From: an uncultured Bacteroidota bacterium
Lineage (GTDB): Bacteria; Bacteroidota; Bacteroidia; AKYH767-A; OLB10
Direction of reading: 5' to 3'
NCBI GenBank assembly: GCA_903881665.1
Contig: CAIRUC010000015.1
Location: forward strand, 1-43,330
DNA: 43,330 nucleotides
Part shown: positions 7,839-16,676 of the stretch, in pieces
Layout: each line of letters starts with the position of its first letter
Numbering within the stretch: the stretch's first letter is position 1
Position numbers and translations under genes: made by a program
Notes under the pieces: model-generated
Told to the model about the DNA's origin: nothing
The model's input: the letters and a program-made list of their open reading frames with translations, nothing else
Databases searched by the model: none

Positions 7839-9380
7839 CTATTTCATTTTATACAAAATCGGATTTTCATCAATAGAGATCTGTTGAAATAGCTTTGCTA
7901 AAATGGCATCTGTTTTAATTCCGCAGGAATCATTTTTATCTGTTAAAGGCTTATACCATGCAGTAAAATAGTCGACCTGAAATCCTGTAGCCTTTTTAAA
8001 TTGGGCAGGATAAATACATGGTTGATGTGAACTACAATAATTGCCCAACGATTCTTCGGGATTCATACCTTTCTTCCATACTAATGGAAAATGTCCTTGA
8101 GTGGGTTCATAATTATCAAGAATAAAAGCACCACTAACGACTCCTAGATAAGCAGCCATATTTGCGTGCATCCAGTTTGCACTATAATTTAAGGGAGCCA
8201 CACTATTTTTACTATTAAATGATTTTCCAGCAAGGCAATATTGATTAGCCTCTAGGCTCAACAACTTCTGCACGGGGTAATGCGTGTAAATCATAAAAAG
8301 ACTCAAAAAAAGAGAAATCATTCCAAATGAAGTTGAAACCCATGCAGGCATTCGCAATGTTGACAACCACAAACACCAACAAATAAAGAACAATTGAATG
8401 ATTCGCACCGATACAATACCGCCCGAGGCAAGGCTATCAGGAATGGTGAAAATCATAAGGAGAGAAGAAAGTAAAATGAACAACAAGGTGGTTTGATAGC
8501 GATTGATACTTCTTTTAATTATAGCAATAACTGAAACAACAACGATTAAAAATGTATACAACACTGTAAACGACTTTTCTTGATTGTAATCGTAAATAAT
8601 AAACATTCTAGCATCTTTTATTTGTTGCAATAAATCGCTCCACGGCAAATAAGTAACCTCCCCTCTATAACCAGCAGCGCCACTTTTCATAACAAATAGT
8701 ATAGATAGAATTATTCCAGGTAAACTAATGAGCAATAATTGCAGCAATTCGATTTGTAATTCTTTCATTCTTGTTTTAGAAAATTGATTTAATGAAAGTA
8801 AACCCATACAAAAACCAGCATACAGAAACATTACTACATGCGAAAAATAGAGGATGGTCATTAATAATAACCCTACTAACATATTTTTAAAATGCAGGCC
8901 ATTATTCTTATGATTTAACCACCAAACCATTAAAAAAGGAAGCAAGGCAAAGCCGATTGAAAAATTGATAAAACCTAAACAAAAAACAAAATTACATAGA
9001 AATGGAAAAATACTAAACGATAACCAACCATTGTTCGAATCTAAGGTTAACAGTAGTTTTCGGTATCCGAAGGCCGTTAGTATAAGAATTGAAGTTAACA
9101 TTATTTTTTCGACCAATAATGGAGGAATAAATCCAATTAAAAAAGCCATGATGGCATGTCCTGTCCAATTAGGCTCTAGCACTGGATTAAACATCAAAAA
9201 AGATGAAGCAATAGAAGAAGTACCTGTTATTAATTGGCGAATTAGAACTGAATTCAATAAATGAGCGGGGCCATCAAGAGTAACGAAAGGCGTTAAGCTT
9301 AGCACAGGAATTAAGTGAATGGCCAGAAAAAATCGGAATAAAATGGACTCATTTAAGAGAGCAAATTGCTTTTTAATCAT
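7839..9380 (-). CDS. Polytopic membrane protein, probable GT-C-type glycosyltransferase
   Basis: A 513-residue protein with roughly ten to eleven hydrophobic segments over about 1-375 and a hydrophilic C-terminal part (about 385-513). After the first helix comes TLDGPAHLLNS (34-44). An Asp-Gly-Pro-x-His motif in the first outer loop is where GT-C glycosyltransferases that use lipid-phosphate sugars carry their acidic catalytic residue. I do not recognise a named family. The start MIKKQF follows a plausible intergenic gap and there is no partner gene nearby. The C-terminal region has several Cys residues (YCSSHQPCIYP), consistent with a disulfide-bonded periplasmic domain. Glycosyl transfer is inferred; transport or another membrane function is possible. 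Confidence 0.6.
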   Translation of the reverse strand: MIKKQFALLNESILFRFFLAIHLIPVLSLTPFVTLDGPAHLLNSVLIRQLITGTSSIASSFLMFNPVLEPNWTGHAIMAFLIGFIPPLLVEKIMLTSILILTAFGYRKLLLTLDSNNGWLSFSIFPFLCNFVFCLGFINFSIGFALLPFLMVWWLNHKNNGLHFKNMLVGLLLMTILYFSHVVMFLYAGFCMGLLSLNQFSKTRMKELQIELLQLLLISLPGIILSILFVMKSGAAGYRGEVTYLPWSDLLQQIKDARMFIIYDYNQEKSFTVLYTFLIVVVSVIAIIKRSINRYQTTLLFILLSSLLMIFTIPDSLASGGIVSVRIIQLFFICWCLWLSTLRMPAWVSTSFGMISLFLSLFMIYTHYPVQKLLSLEANQYCLAGKSFNSKNSVAPLNYSANWMHANMAAYLGVVSGAFILDNYEPTQGHFPLVWKKGMNPEESLGNYCSSHQPCIYPAQFKKATGFQVDYFTAWYKPLTDKNDSCGIKTDAILAKLFQQISIDENPILYKMK

Positions 9381-9499
9381 GCCGAAAATTACCTCATTTT
9401 ATGATATGCTTGCTATTGATTTCTCTGAATAATTGATTTAGAGTAATTTACAAGTTAATAACAGACCACATTTTCTTATTTTACATAGGTGATTTTGGT

Positions 9500-9507
9500 T
9501 AAATTTG
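9500..9507 (+). promoter_or_regulatory. -7 element immediately upstream of dnaX
   Basis: TAAATTTG matches TAnnTTTG exactly and ends only 6 bases before the dnaX ATG at 9514. If used, transcription would start at or within a few bases of the start codon. No strong -33 TTTG was found. Confidence 0.45.
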
Positions 9508-9513
9508 TAGAAT

Positions 9514-10641
9514 ATGAACCAATTTGTTGTATCAGCGAGGAAGTACCGTCCGGCGACCTTCGACACGGTTGTTGGACAGGGTCATATTACGAATACTTTA
9601 AAGAATGCTATTCGTAATAATCATTTAGCGCAAGCGTTTCTATTTTGTGGACCACGAGGTGTGGGAAAAACCACTTGCGCACGAATTTTGGCCAAGACCA
9701 TCAACTGTCAATTTTTAACCGAAACGAATGAAGCATGTAATACATGTGAAAGTTGTGTATCGTTTAATGGAGGACAATCATTAAATATATTTGAATTAGA
9801 TGCTGCTTCGAACAACTCGGTAGAAGACATTCGTAATTTGGTTGATCAGGTAAGGTTTGCACCTGCCAGCGGAAAGTACAAGATATATATCATTGATGAG
9901 GTTCACATGTTATCGAATGCGGCATTTAATGCATTCTTGAAGACGTTAGAAGAACCACCATCTTATGCTATTTTTATTCTTGCTACAACAGAAAAGCACA
10001 AGATCATTCCAACAATTCTATCGCGATGTCAGATATTCGACTTCAACCGAATTCAGGTAGACGATATCTCGAATCACCTTTTATATGTGGCGGGAATGGA
10101 AGGAATCACAGCCGATCCTGATGCCCTACATATTATTGCGCAGAAAGCAGATGGAGCATTACGAGATTCATTATCTATATTTGATCAGATCGTAAGTTTT
10201 GCTGGAAATAATTTAACGTATAAAGATGTAATCAATAATCTTAGTATTCTTGATTACGAGTATTACTTTCGAATTACAGATGATTTAAGAGTTGGTAATA
10301 TTCCAAAAGTATTATTAGCGTTTAACGAATTATTGTCAGACGGTTTTGACGGACATAGTTTTATAAATGGATTAGCGAGTCATTTTAGGGATTTATTGGT
10401 TTGTCAAGATCAAGCAACGGTATCGCTACTTGAAGTTAGTAAGAATACTAAAGAAAAATATTTTGCGCAAGCGCAACTAACTTCACCGCAGTTATTGTTA
10501 AAATTACTCGACATCTGCAACAGGTGTGATTTAGATTATAGAGCTGCAAAAAATCAACGATTGCATGTTGAATTAGCTTTGATAAGAATGTGTACTGCTA
10601 GCAATCCGATGCCGGCTGAAGAAAAAAAAATGCTGAACTAA
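9514..10641 (+). CDS. dnaX: DNA polymerase III gamma-like subunit (dnaX zero-frame product)
   Basis: The clamp-loader ATPase. Residues 1-375 contain the Walker A motif GPRGVGKT (46-53), the zinc-binding cysteines C65, C75, C78 and C81, Walker B IIDEVH (126-131), sensor-1 ATTE (157-160) and the arginine finger SRC (170-172). These are followed by the lid and the helical collar domain. The zero frame ends with TAA at 10639-10641, a few codons after the A9 run at 10622-10630. The length matches domains I-III of E. coli DnaX (about residues 1-373), so this product alone could act as gamma in the clamp loader. The rest of the gene continues in the -1 frame. Confidence 0.93.
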   Translation: MNQFVVSARKYRPATFDTVVGQGHITNTLKNAIRNNHLAQAFLFCGPRGVGKTTCARILAKTINCQFLTETNEACNTCESCVSFNGGQSLNIFELDAASNNSVEDIRNLVDQVRFAPASGKYKIYIIDEVHMLSNAAFNAFLKTLEEPPSYAIFILATTEKHKIIPTILSRCQIFDFNRIQVDDISNHLLYVAGMEGITADPDALHIIAQKADGALRDSLSIFDQIVSFAGNNLTYKDVINNLSILDYEYYFRITDDLRVGNIPKVLLAFNELLSDGFDGHSFINGLASHFRDLLVCQDQATVSLLEVSKNTKEKYFAQAQLTSPQLLLKLLDICNRCDLDYRAAKNQRLHVELALIRMCTASNPMPAEEKKMLN

Positions 10642-10649
10642 TTCAGGCA
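10622..10649 (+). other. dnaX: A9 slippage site and hairpin in dnaX
   Basis: Nine consecutive A residues (10622-10630) span the zero-frame codons GAA AAA AAA ATG. A -1 shift, or one added A in the mRNA, changes the reading to Glu-Lys-Lys-Asn-Ala-Glu and opens the downstream frame. Directly after the run, TGC-TGAA (10631-10637) can pair with TTCA-G-GCA (10642-10649, one bulged G). This gives a 7-bp hairpin whose 4-base loop CTAA holds most of the zero-frame stop. Frameshifting in dnaX is known in E. coli (ribosomal) and Thermus (transcriptional slippage on A9). A miscounted homopolymer or a true mutation is the alternative. Confidence 0.6.
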
Positions 10650-11342
10650 CCTACAAAAGCGATCATTCAACCAGTAGTAGTATCTACTCCTACTCCAGAT
10701 GCTATTATTGCTTCAACAGTAAATCCGGCACCGGTGATACATCCCACTGCGCCCACCGCAAGTCATTCAGTTGAACCGGCGCCGAAGCCGATGATGCCGA
10801 ATTTAAAAGCGATCGATACAACTGCAGCACCAGTTTCAGCCGCTACTTCTAACGCGAGCGGCATACCCAAGACAGAAGGATTTATGAAAAAAATATCCTT
10901 GTCTTCGGTACAACAACCAAAGGTTGTAGCACAAGAAGAAGCGCCAAAGAGCATTGATGATTTACCCACAGATGCTGTTACTGATGAGTCGATACGAAGT
11001 GTGTGGATGGAATATGCCGAAAAGCAGAATAAGCTAGGCAACCGTCAAATGTTCACCACCTTAACGATGAATATGCCTACCATGAAAAGTGAATTCGAAA
11101 TCGAATTAATTATTCATAATCAGGCACAGGAAAATTTAATGCAAGAAGAAAAAGTGAATATAATGAATCACCTCAGAACGACATTAAACAATTTCAAACT
11201 GCAATTAAATACGGTCATCGAAATTAGTACCAACGATTCTGACATAGCTTACACCAATAAAGAACGCTATTTAAAAATGGTTCAAAAGAATCCTGAATTA
11301 GATGACTTTAGAAAATCATTAGGATTAGAGTTAGAATTATAA
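10629..11342 (+). CDS. dnaX: DnaX tau extension, readable in the -1 frame after A9
   Basis: The -1 frame is open without a break from the A run to TAA at 11340-11342. The first 80 or so codons give a Pro/Thr/Ala-rich linker. A conserved-looking C-terminal domain follows, from about SIDDLPTDAVTDESIRSVWM to the end, rich in helices and typical of Bacteroidota DnaX tails. Joined to the N-terminal part it gives a protein of about 609 residues. The ATG/GTG codons within the linker (for example GTG at 10734) have no convincing ribosome binding site, so independent translation is unlikely. In other bacteria tau domains IV and V bind helicase and polymerase, which gives this part its likely role. Confidence 0.8.
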   Translation, partial: NAELIQAPTKAIIQPVVVSTPTPDAIIASTVNPAPVIHPTAPTASHSVEPAPKPMMPNLKAIDTTAAPVSAATSNASGIPKTEGFMKKISLSSVQQPKVVAQEEAPKSIDDLPTDAVTDESIRSVWMEYAEKQNKLGNRQMFTTLTMNMPTMKSEFEIELIIHNQAQENLMQEEKVNIMNHLRTTLNNFKLQLNTVIEISTNDSDIAYTNKERYLKMVQKNPELDDFRKSLGLELEL

Positions 11343-11401
11343 ATTCATTAATTTAAAGTAGTATTACAATACCATTTAATAACATAATAAAAAAAAATAC
11401 A

Positions 11402-12754
11402 ATGCAAGGAGGAAAAATCACCATCCGAAACGGAAAATTAATGGTTCCTGATCAACCTATCATCCCATTTATTGAAGGTGACGGAACTGGACCGGATATT
11501 TGGGCATCATCAGTTCGTGTAATGGATGCAGCAGTAGAAAAAGCATATGGTGGGAAGAAAAAAATTATTTGGAAAGAAGTTTTAGCAGGAGAAAAAGCAT
11601 TTAATCAAACAGGTAACTGGCTACCTGATGAAACATTGGCTGCTTTTAACGAATACTTAGTAGGAATTAAAGGACCATTAACAACACCTGTAGGCGGAGG
11701 AATACGTTCTTTAAATGTGGCTTTACGTCAGATCCTTGATTTATACGTTTGTCTTCGTCCAGTACGTTGGTTTGAAGGAACACCATCTCCAGTAAAAAAT
11801 CCAGGGGCAGTAGACATGACCATCTTCCGTGAAAACACTGAAGATATTTATGCAGGAATTGAATTTGCTGCTGGCTCACCTGAGAATGCAAAGATGATGG
11901 AATTTATTGCAAAAGAATTCCCTAAAGATTTTAATAAAATTCGTTTCGGAACGGCAGATAAAGCCAAAACATATTTAGAAACTGCTGGAGAAAATGCAAG
12001 CGTTGAGGCTACAGCGGTAAACGTAGGTATTGGAATAAAAGCGGTTAGTAAAGTGGGAACCGAGCGTTTAGTTGGCGCAGCAATTGATTTTGCAATTCTG
12101 CACGGAAGAAAATCGGTAACGATAGTTCACAAAGGCAATATCATGAAATTTACAGAAGGCGGATTCCGTGATTGGGGTTATGCCTTAGCAGAAAGTAAAT
12201 ATGGTGATAAATGCTATACATGGATGCAATGGGAACGCACTAAAAAAGCGAGCGGAGAAGAAGCAGCCAATGCTGAACAAAAAGCAGCATTAGCATCGGG
12301 CAAAATATTAGTAAAAGATGCCATCGCAGATATTGCGTTACAGCAAGTATTAACGCGACCTGAAGATTTTGATGTAATTGCTACATTAAACTTAAACGGT
12401 GATTATTTATCGGATGCATTAGCTGCTCAAGTTGGAGGAATTGGAATCGCTCCGGGAGCAAATATCAATTACGTAACGGGGCATGCAATTTTTGAAGCCA
12501 CACATGGAACAGCACCTAAATATGCAGGACTTGATAAAGTAAATCCGGGTTCAGTAATACTTTCGGGAGCTATGATGATGGAACACTTAGGATGGAAAGA
12601 AGCTGCTGACTTAATGTACTCAGGAATTGAAAAGAGCATTGCGGCGAAACGTGTTACGTATGATTTCCACCGATTAATGGAAGGAGCTACCTTATTAAAA
12701 TGCTCTGAGTTTGGTGATGAAATTATTAATAATATGGAATTAGTTTCGGCTTAA
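11402..12754 (+). CDS. icd: NADP-dependent isocitrate dehydrogenase
   Basis: A 450-residue homodimeric-type isocitrate dehydrogenase related to the E. coli enzyme (416 residues), with extra length mostly in the central and small domains. Visible features are [11 protein letters not shown] (24-34), the substrate-binding loop [13 protein letters not shown] with S103 (the residue phosphorylated by AceK in E. coli), and [16 protein letters not shown]. The coenzyme loop [17 protein letters not shown] has the Lys-Tyr pair that marks NADP rather than NAD use. It makes 2-oxoglutarate in the citric acid cycle. It lies 59 bases after dnaX and 51 bases before the GH3 gene, so it could have its own promoter, though none is clear. 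Confidence 0.95.
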   Translation: MQGGKITIRNGKLMVPDQPIIPFIEGDGTGPDIWASSVRVMDAAVEKAYGGKKKIIWKEVLAGEKAFNQTGNWLPDETLAAFNEYLVGIKGPLTTPVGGGIRSLNVALRQILDLYVCLRPVRWFEGTPSPVKNPGAVDMTIFRENTEDIYAGIEFAAGSPENAKMMEFIAKEFPKDFNKIRFGTADKAKTYLETAGENASVEATAVNVGIGIKAVSKVGTERLVGAAIDFAILHGRKSVTIVHKGNIMKFTEGGFRDWGYALAESKYGDKCYTWMQWERTKKASGEEAANAEQKAALASGKILVKDAIADIALQQVLTRPEDFDVIATLNLNGDYLSDALAAQVGGIGIAPGANINYVTGHAIFEATHGTAPKYAGLDKVNPGSVILSGAMMMEHLGWKEAADLMYSGIEKSIAAKRVTYDFHRLMEGATLLKCSEFGDEIINNMELVSA

Positions 12755-12805
12755 TTTCACATTTTTAAATAAGCTATTGTTTAACATTTAAAATCTAATA
12801 CGCAT

Positions 12806-14344
12806 ATGGCCATTCTGGCAAGTATTATTAAGAAAGGTATTGAAATCCGTCATAAGATTCGATTGACAGATCGCTCTCCCATCTACTACCAGAAGAAGGA
12901 ATTAAAGAAGCTTTTAAGAAAAGCTCAGTTTACCATGTTCGGACAAACTTATCATTTTACGAGCATGGTAAACTCGCGTAATTTTGTAAATAAATTTAGA
13001 GCTACAGTACCTGTTCACGACTACAACTCTATTTATGCCAGATGGTGGAATAAAGCGTTACATCATCAAGAAAATGTATGTTGGCCAGGTCAAGTAAAAT
13101 ACTTTGCATTAAGTAGCGGAACATCTGAAAGTTCGAGTAAGCATATTCCGGTAACCAACGATATGGTGAAAGCCATTCAAAAAACGAGTATCCGACAAAT
13201 TATTTCATTAGGTGGGTATACAGGATTGCCGCATGATTTGTTTTCGAAAGGAATTCTGATGCTTGGAGGAAGTACGCACTTAAGCCAGCGAGGTTCCTAT
13301 TTCGAAGGTGATCTTAGTGGGATCACTGCAAGTAAAATTCCTTTTTGGTTTCAACATTTTTATAAACCAGGAAAGAAAATAGCGCGTGAAACCGATTGGA
13401 GTGCGAAACTGGAAGAAATAGTTGAAAATGCAGGTAACTGGGATATCGGAATATTGGTAGGTGTTCCTGCTTGGTGTCAGTTGATGATTGAAAAAATTAT
13501 TGAAAAACATAAGCTTAAAACCATTCATGATATTTGGCCAAACCTCACCATCTATGTACATGGTGGCGTTTCGTTTGAGCCTTATCGAAAAAGTTTTGAG
13601 CACCTCGTTGCAAAACCATTAACGTGTATTGAAACGTACCTTGCTTCTGAAGGATTTATTGCCTATCAAGATGAACAAGATAATCGTTCGATGCGTATGG
13701 TGGTAAATAATGGATTATTTTATGAATTTGTACCCTTCAACAATGAGAATTTTAATCAAGATGGAGAGTTAGTTCGAAAGCCGAAAACATTTTTAGTTAA
13801 TGAAGTCAAAGAAGGTGAAGAATATGCCGTATTAATTTCAACTTGTGCTGGCGCATGGCGTTATTTAATTGGCGATGTAGTAAAGTTTACCAATGTAGAG
13901 AAAGCTGAAATTATTATTTCGGGTAGAACGAAGCATTATTTGAGTCTTTGTGGAGAACATCTTTCTGTCGACAATATGAATAAAGCAATTGAAATGGTAT
14001 CTGAGGAGTTAAATATTCGCATTAGTGAGTTTACCGTTTCGGGAATTAAACATGGAAGTCTTTTTGCTCATAAATGGTATATCGGTACCGACGACAAAGT
14101 AGATCCCGAGAAATTACGAATGAGTATTGATGAAAAATTAAAAATGCTTAACGACGACTATCGTGTTGAACGCACCTCTGCATTGCGAGATGTGTTTTTA
14201 GAAGTGATGCCTCATCAAGTATTTTTAAATTATATGGAAAGTAAAGGCAAAATAGGTTCGCAAAATAAATTCCCTCGTGTAATGAAAAATCATCAGTTTG
14301 AAGAATGGGAAAAGTTTCTGCAACAGGTAACATCGAAAGCTTAG
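12806..14344 (+). CDS. GH3 auxin-responsive family acyl-adenylating protein
   Basis: A 512-residue member of the GH3 family, known from plant JAR1/GH3 enzymes that adenylate a carboxylic acid and join it to an amino acid. The ATP-binding loop SSGTSESSSK (103-112) matches SSGTS-x-G-x-x-K except that the Gly is Ser. The second motif, ETYLASEG, falls near residue 277 and the third, YLIGDVVKFT, near 353, followed by a C-terminal domain with SGRTKHYLSLCGEHLS. No signal peptide or membrane segment is present. Bacterial GH3 substrates are generally unknown. The next three genes follow at 16, 13 and 2 bases, suggesting one pathway that ends in an amide-, ester- or glycan-linked product. Confidence 0.88.
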   Translation: MAILASIIKKGIEIRHKIRLTDRSPIYYQKKELKKLLRKAQFTMFGQTYHFTSMVNSRNFVNKFRATVPVHDYNSIYARWWNKALHHQENVCWPGQVKYFALSSGTSESSSKHIPVTNDMVKAIQKTSIRQIISLGGYTGLPHDLFSKGILMLGGSTHLSQRGSYFEGDLSGITASKIPFWFQHFYKPGKKIARETDWSAKLEEIVENAGNWDIGILVGVPAWCQLMIEKIIEKHKLKTIHDIWPNLTIYVHGGVSFEPYRKSFEHLVAKPLTCIETYLASEGFIAYQDEQDNRSMRMVVNNGLFYEFVPFNNENFNQDGELVRKPKTFLVNEVKEGEEYAVLISTCAGAWRYLIGDVVKFTNVEKAEIIISGRTKHYLSLCGEHLSVDNMNKAIEMVSEELNIRISEFTVSGIKHGSLFAHKWYIGTDDKVDPEKLRMSIDEKLKMLNDDYRVERTSALRDVFLEVMPHQVFLNYMESKGKIGSQNKFPRVMKNHQFEEWEKFLQQVTSKA

Positions 14345-14360
14345 TTTACCCTACCCTACT

Positions 14361-15227
14361 ATGTTTATTTCCGGATTTACTTTTGTGCGCAATGCAATAA
14401 AGTACGATTATCCCGTAGAAGCTTCTGTTCGCTCTATGCTTCCTTTAGTTGATGAGTTAATTGTTTGTTTAGGCAACTCCGACGACAGCACGGAAGCATT
14501 AATTAATAGTATAGCAGATCCGAAAATTAAAATCATTCATTCCATTTGGGATGATTCGTTGCGCGAAGGTGGTCGCGTATTAGCAGTAGAAACCAACAAA
14601 GCTTTAGATGCCGTAAATCCATGCGCTGATTGGTGTATTTATTTGCAAGCCGATGAAGTACTCCATCAAAATGATTATAGTTCCATCAGTAATGCAATGA
14701 CACAGTTTAAGGACATTAAAAATGTAGAAGGATTGTTATTTCGCTACTTGCATTTTTATGGAAATTATAATTATATCGGGGATTCAAGAAAATGGTATCG
14801 TTATGAAATACGCATTATCCGTAACGACAAAAACATAAGGTCATATAAAGATGCACAAGGCTTTCGTTATAACGATCGCAAGTTAAACGTTGTAAATATT
14901 CCCGCAAAGATCTTTCATTATGGATGGGTAAAAAATCCGCTACATCAATCCGAAAAACAAAAGAACTTTCATAAACTGTGGCATACGGATGAAGCTGTCA
15001 AGAAAAAAGTAAAAGAAGATGTATTCGATTATTCGGTGATTGATTCATTGGCATTATTTGAAGACACGCATCCGACTGCGATGCAAAAACGAATTGATAA
15101 AGTGAATTGGGAATTTAATTACGATGTTACCCAAAAGAAATTAAAACGTAAAGATCGTGTTTTATTGTGGGTTGAAAAACTTACTGGTTACCGCTTTTTC
15201 GAATATAAAAATTACCGAAAAATTTAA
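14361..15227 (+). CDS. Family 2-like glycosyltransferase
   Basis: A 288-residue protein starting MFISGFTFVRNAIKYDYP, the N-terminus of a family of small GT2-like transferases. The early acidic segment CLGNSDDSTEAL (36-47) and YLQADEVLH (94-102) supply the nucleotide-sugar and metal-binding acids; the usual DxD is ADE at 97-99. No membrane helix is visible, so it should act in the cytoplasm or on the inner leaflet. The gene is 16 bases after the GH3 gene and 13 bases before the lipoprotein gene. Sugar donor and acceptor cannot be read. Confidence 0.8.
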   Translation: MFISGFTFVRNAIKYDYPVEASVRSMLPLVDELIVCLGNSDDSTEALINSIADPKIKIIHSIWDDSLREGGRVLAVETNKALDAVNPCADWCIYLQADEVLHQNDYSSISNAMTQFKDIKNVEGLLFRYLHFYGNYNYIGDSRKWYRYEIRIIRNDKNIRSYKDAQGFRYNDRKLNVVNIPAKIFHYGWVKNPLHQSEKQKNFHKLWHTDEAVKKKVKEDVFDYSVIDSLALFEDTHPTAMQKRIDKVNWEFNYDVTQKKLKRKDRVLLWVEKLTGYRFFEYKNYRKI

Positions 15228-15240
15228 ACTTTTGCTGCTT

Positions 15241-16674
15241 ATGAAATCTGTAATTAATACATTAAGTAAAACAAATATTATTTTATTTTTTAGTTTGTTA
15301 GTATTGATTTCTTGCGGAAATCGGAACGTAAAAAACAACGATGTAACGAAGACAATAACTAAAGTTGCCTTACCTAAAAAATTTACGGCAGGTGATTTAT
15401 CCGAACATATTTCTTGCGTTGATGATGCGGCTATTTCATTTGCGTTGTATATGCCTTCAACGTATAAGGAGGGAGAAAAATTACCTCTACTGATTTTATT
15501 TGATCCGCATGGCGATCCTTTATTTCCAATTAATAAATATAAATTATTAGCCGATAAACATCATTTTATGTTGATGGGATCAAATGATTCTAAAAATGGA
15601 AACGCTACCGAATTAACTGCACATATTATTCAACTTATGGCTCAATCGGCCTATTCGCTTTTACCTGTTGATAGTAATCGTGTTTATTCAGGAGGATTTT
15701 CAGGAGGCGCCCGAATTGCTGCTTTATTGGCATTTAGCCCTAGTGGAATTCAAGGATTGGTAACATGTGGTGCCGGATTCCCTATTTATCAATGGAATCA
15801 ACCTATTCCGTCGGTGATTTGTGCCATTGCCAATGATGGTGATATGAATTTACCAGAAATCAATAATTTAAAATCGAATGATCCTGTAAAAGCAGGACGT
15901 TTACTTACTTTCCGAAATAAAGGTAAACACGAATGGCCATCCTCAGAAGTGTTTGAAGAAGTATTTTTAGCATTCAATGCTTTTGCGTGCCGCGATCAAA
16001 TTCTGACACTTACTAACGACCAAAAAAAGTTGTTGAATGATGATTATTACGCCATTGATAAAAATAAATTGTATGCTGCCAATCCGATTTATAAAGCTTT
16101 TTTTTACGAACGATGGATTAAAGCAATGGATCGAATTGCTAATGTAGATGAAATTAAAAAAAAGTACATAGCGTTGAAATCATCGCCTGCTCTTCAAACA
16201 GCAATCAATTATGAGCAGCAACTTATAAAACAAGAAACCGATATTAAAGATGGCTATTATAAATCCATGGGATCACGTGATACTATTTGGTGGAAGAATG
16301 AAATGGATAAATTGGGACAATCCATTGCCGTTAGTTATGATGAATTGAAGAAATCTCAATTAGAACGTATTCGGGGCGGATTAAGTTTGATGTGTTATAT
16401 GAATCTCGATAAAACTTTAAAAGCTGGTGCGCGCGATTCCTATATTTATCTTTCAGCATTATACCGTTTTATTGATCCTGAAAATTCGGAGGCTTGGATT
16501 CTTTCTTCACAAATTGCAGCGAAGGAAAATAAAAATGTGGAGTGTTCAAATTATTTTAGTCAAGCAATAAAAATGGGATATAAAGACGGTACAAGAATTT
16601 ATAATACGGCTGATTTCGGATTAATGATGAGCGATTTACGCTTTCAACAATTACTTAATTCAATTCCTCGTTAA
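15241..16674 (+). CDS. Lipoprotein with alpha/beta-hydrolase domain and TPR-like tail
   Basis: A 477-residue protein. The ATG at 15241 is chosen because it gives a signal peptide with lipobox LISC and lipidated Cys at C25; an upstream in-frame ATG at 15157 lies inside the previous gene. The hydrolase core shows LPLLILFDPHGDP (81-93), an oxyanion-type His-Gly, and the nucleophile elbow GGFSGG with S154. It resembles the esterase/PHB-depolymerase or feruloyl-esterase type. The last 80 or so residues look like TPR helices. It is expected on the periplasmic face or the outer membrane. Cotranscription with GH3 and GT2 genes suggests it trims or transfers an acyl or ester group on the same product. 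Confidence 0.75.
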   Translation: MKSVINTLSKTNIILFFSLLVLISCGNRNVKNNDVTKTITKVALPKKFTAGDLSEHISCVDDAAISFALYMPSTYKEGEKLPLLILFDPHGDPLFPINKYKLLADKHHFMLMGSNDSKNGNATELTAHIIQLMAQSAYSLLPVDSNRVYSGGFSGGARIAALLAFSPSGIQGLVTCGAGFPIYQWNQPIPSVICAIANDGDMNLPEINNLKSNDPVKAGRLLTFRNKGKHEWPSSEVFEEVFLAFNAFACRDQILTLTNDQKKLLNDDYYAIDKNKLYAANPIYKAFFYERWIKAMDRIANVDEIKKKYIALKSSPALQTAINYEQQLIKQETDIKDGYYKSMGSRDTIWWKNEMDKLGQSIAVSYDELKKSQLERIRGGLSLMCYMNLDKTLKAGARDSYIYLSALYRFIDPENSEAWILSSQIAAKENKNVECSNYFSQAIKMGYKDGTRIYNTADFGLMMSDLRFQQLLNSIPR

Positions 16675-16676
16675 AC

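Noticed and set aside
10734..11342. Separate 202-residue gene after dnaX
   Set aside because: Its frame continues unbroken upstream to the A9 run and encodes the DnaX tail. The apparent start is a GTG inside the linker.
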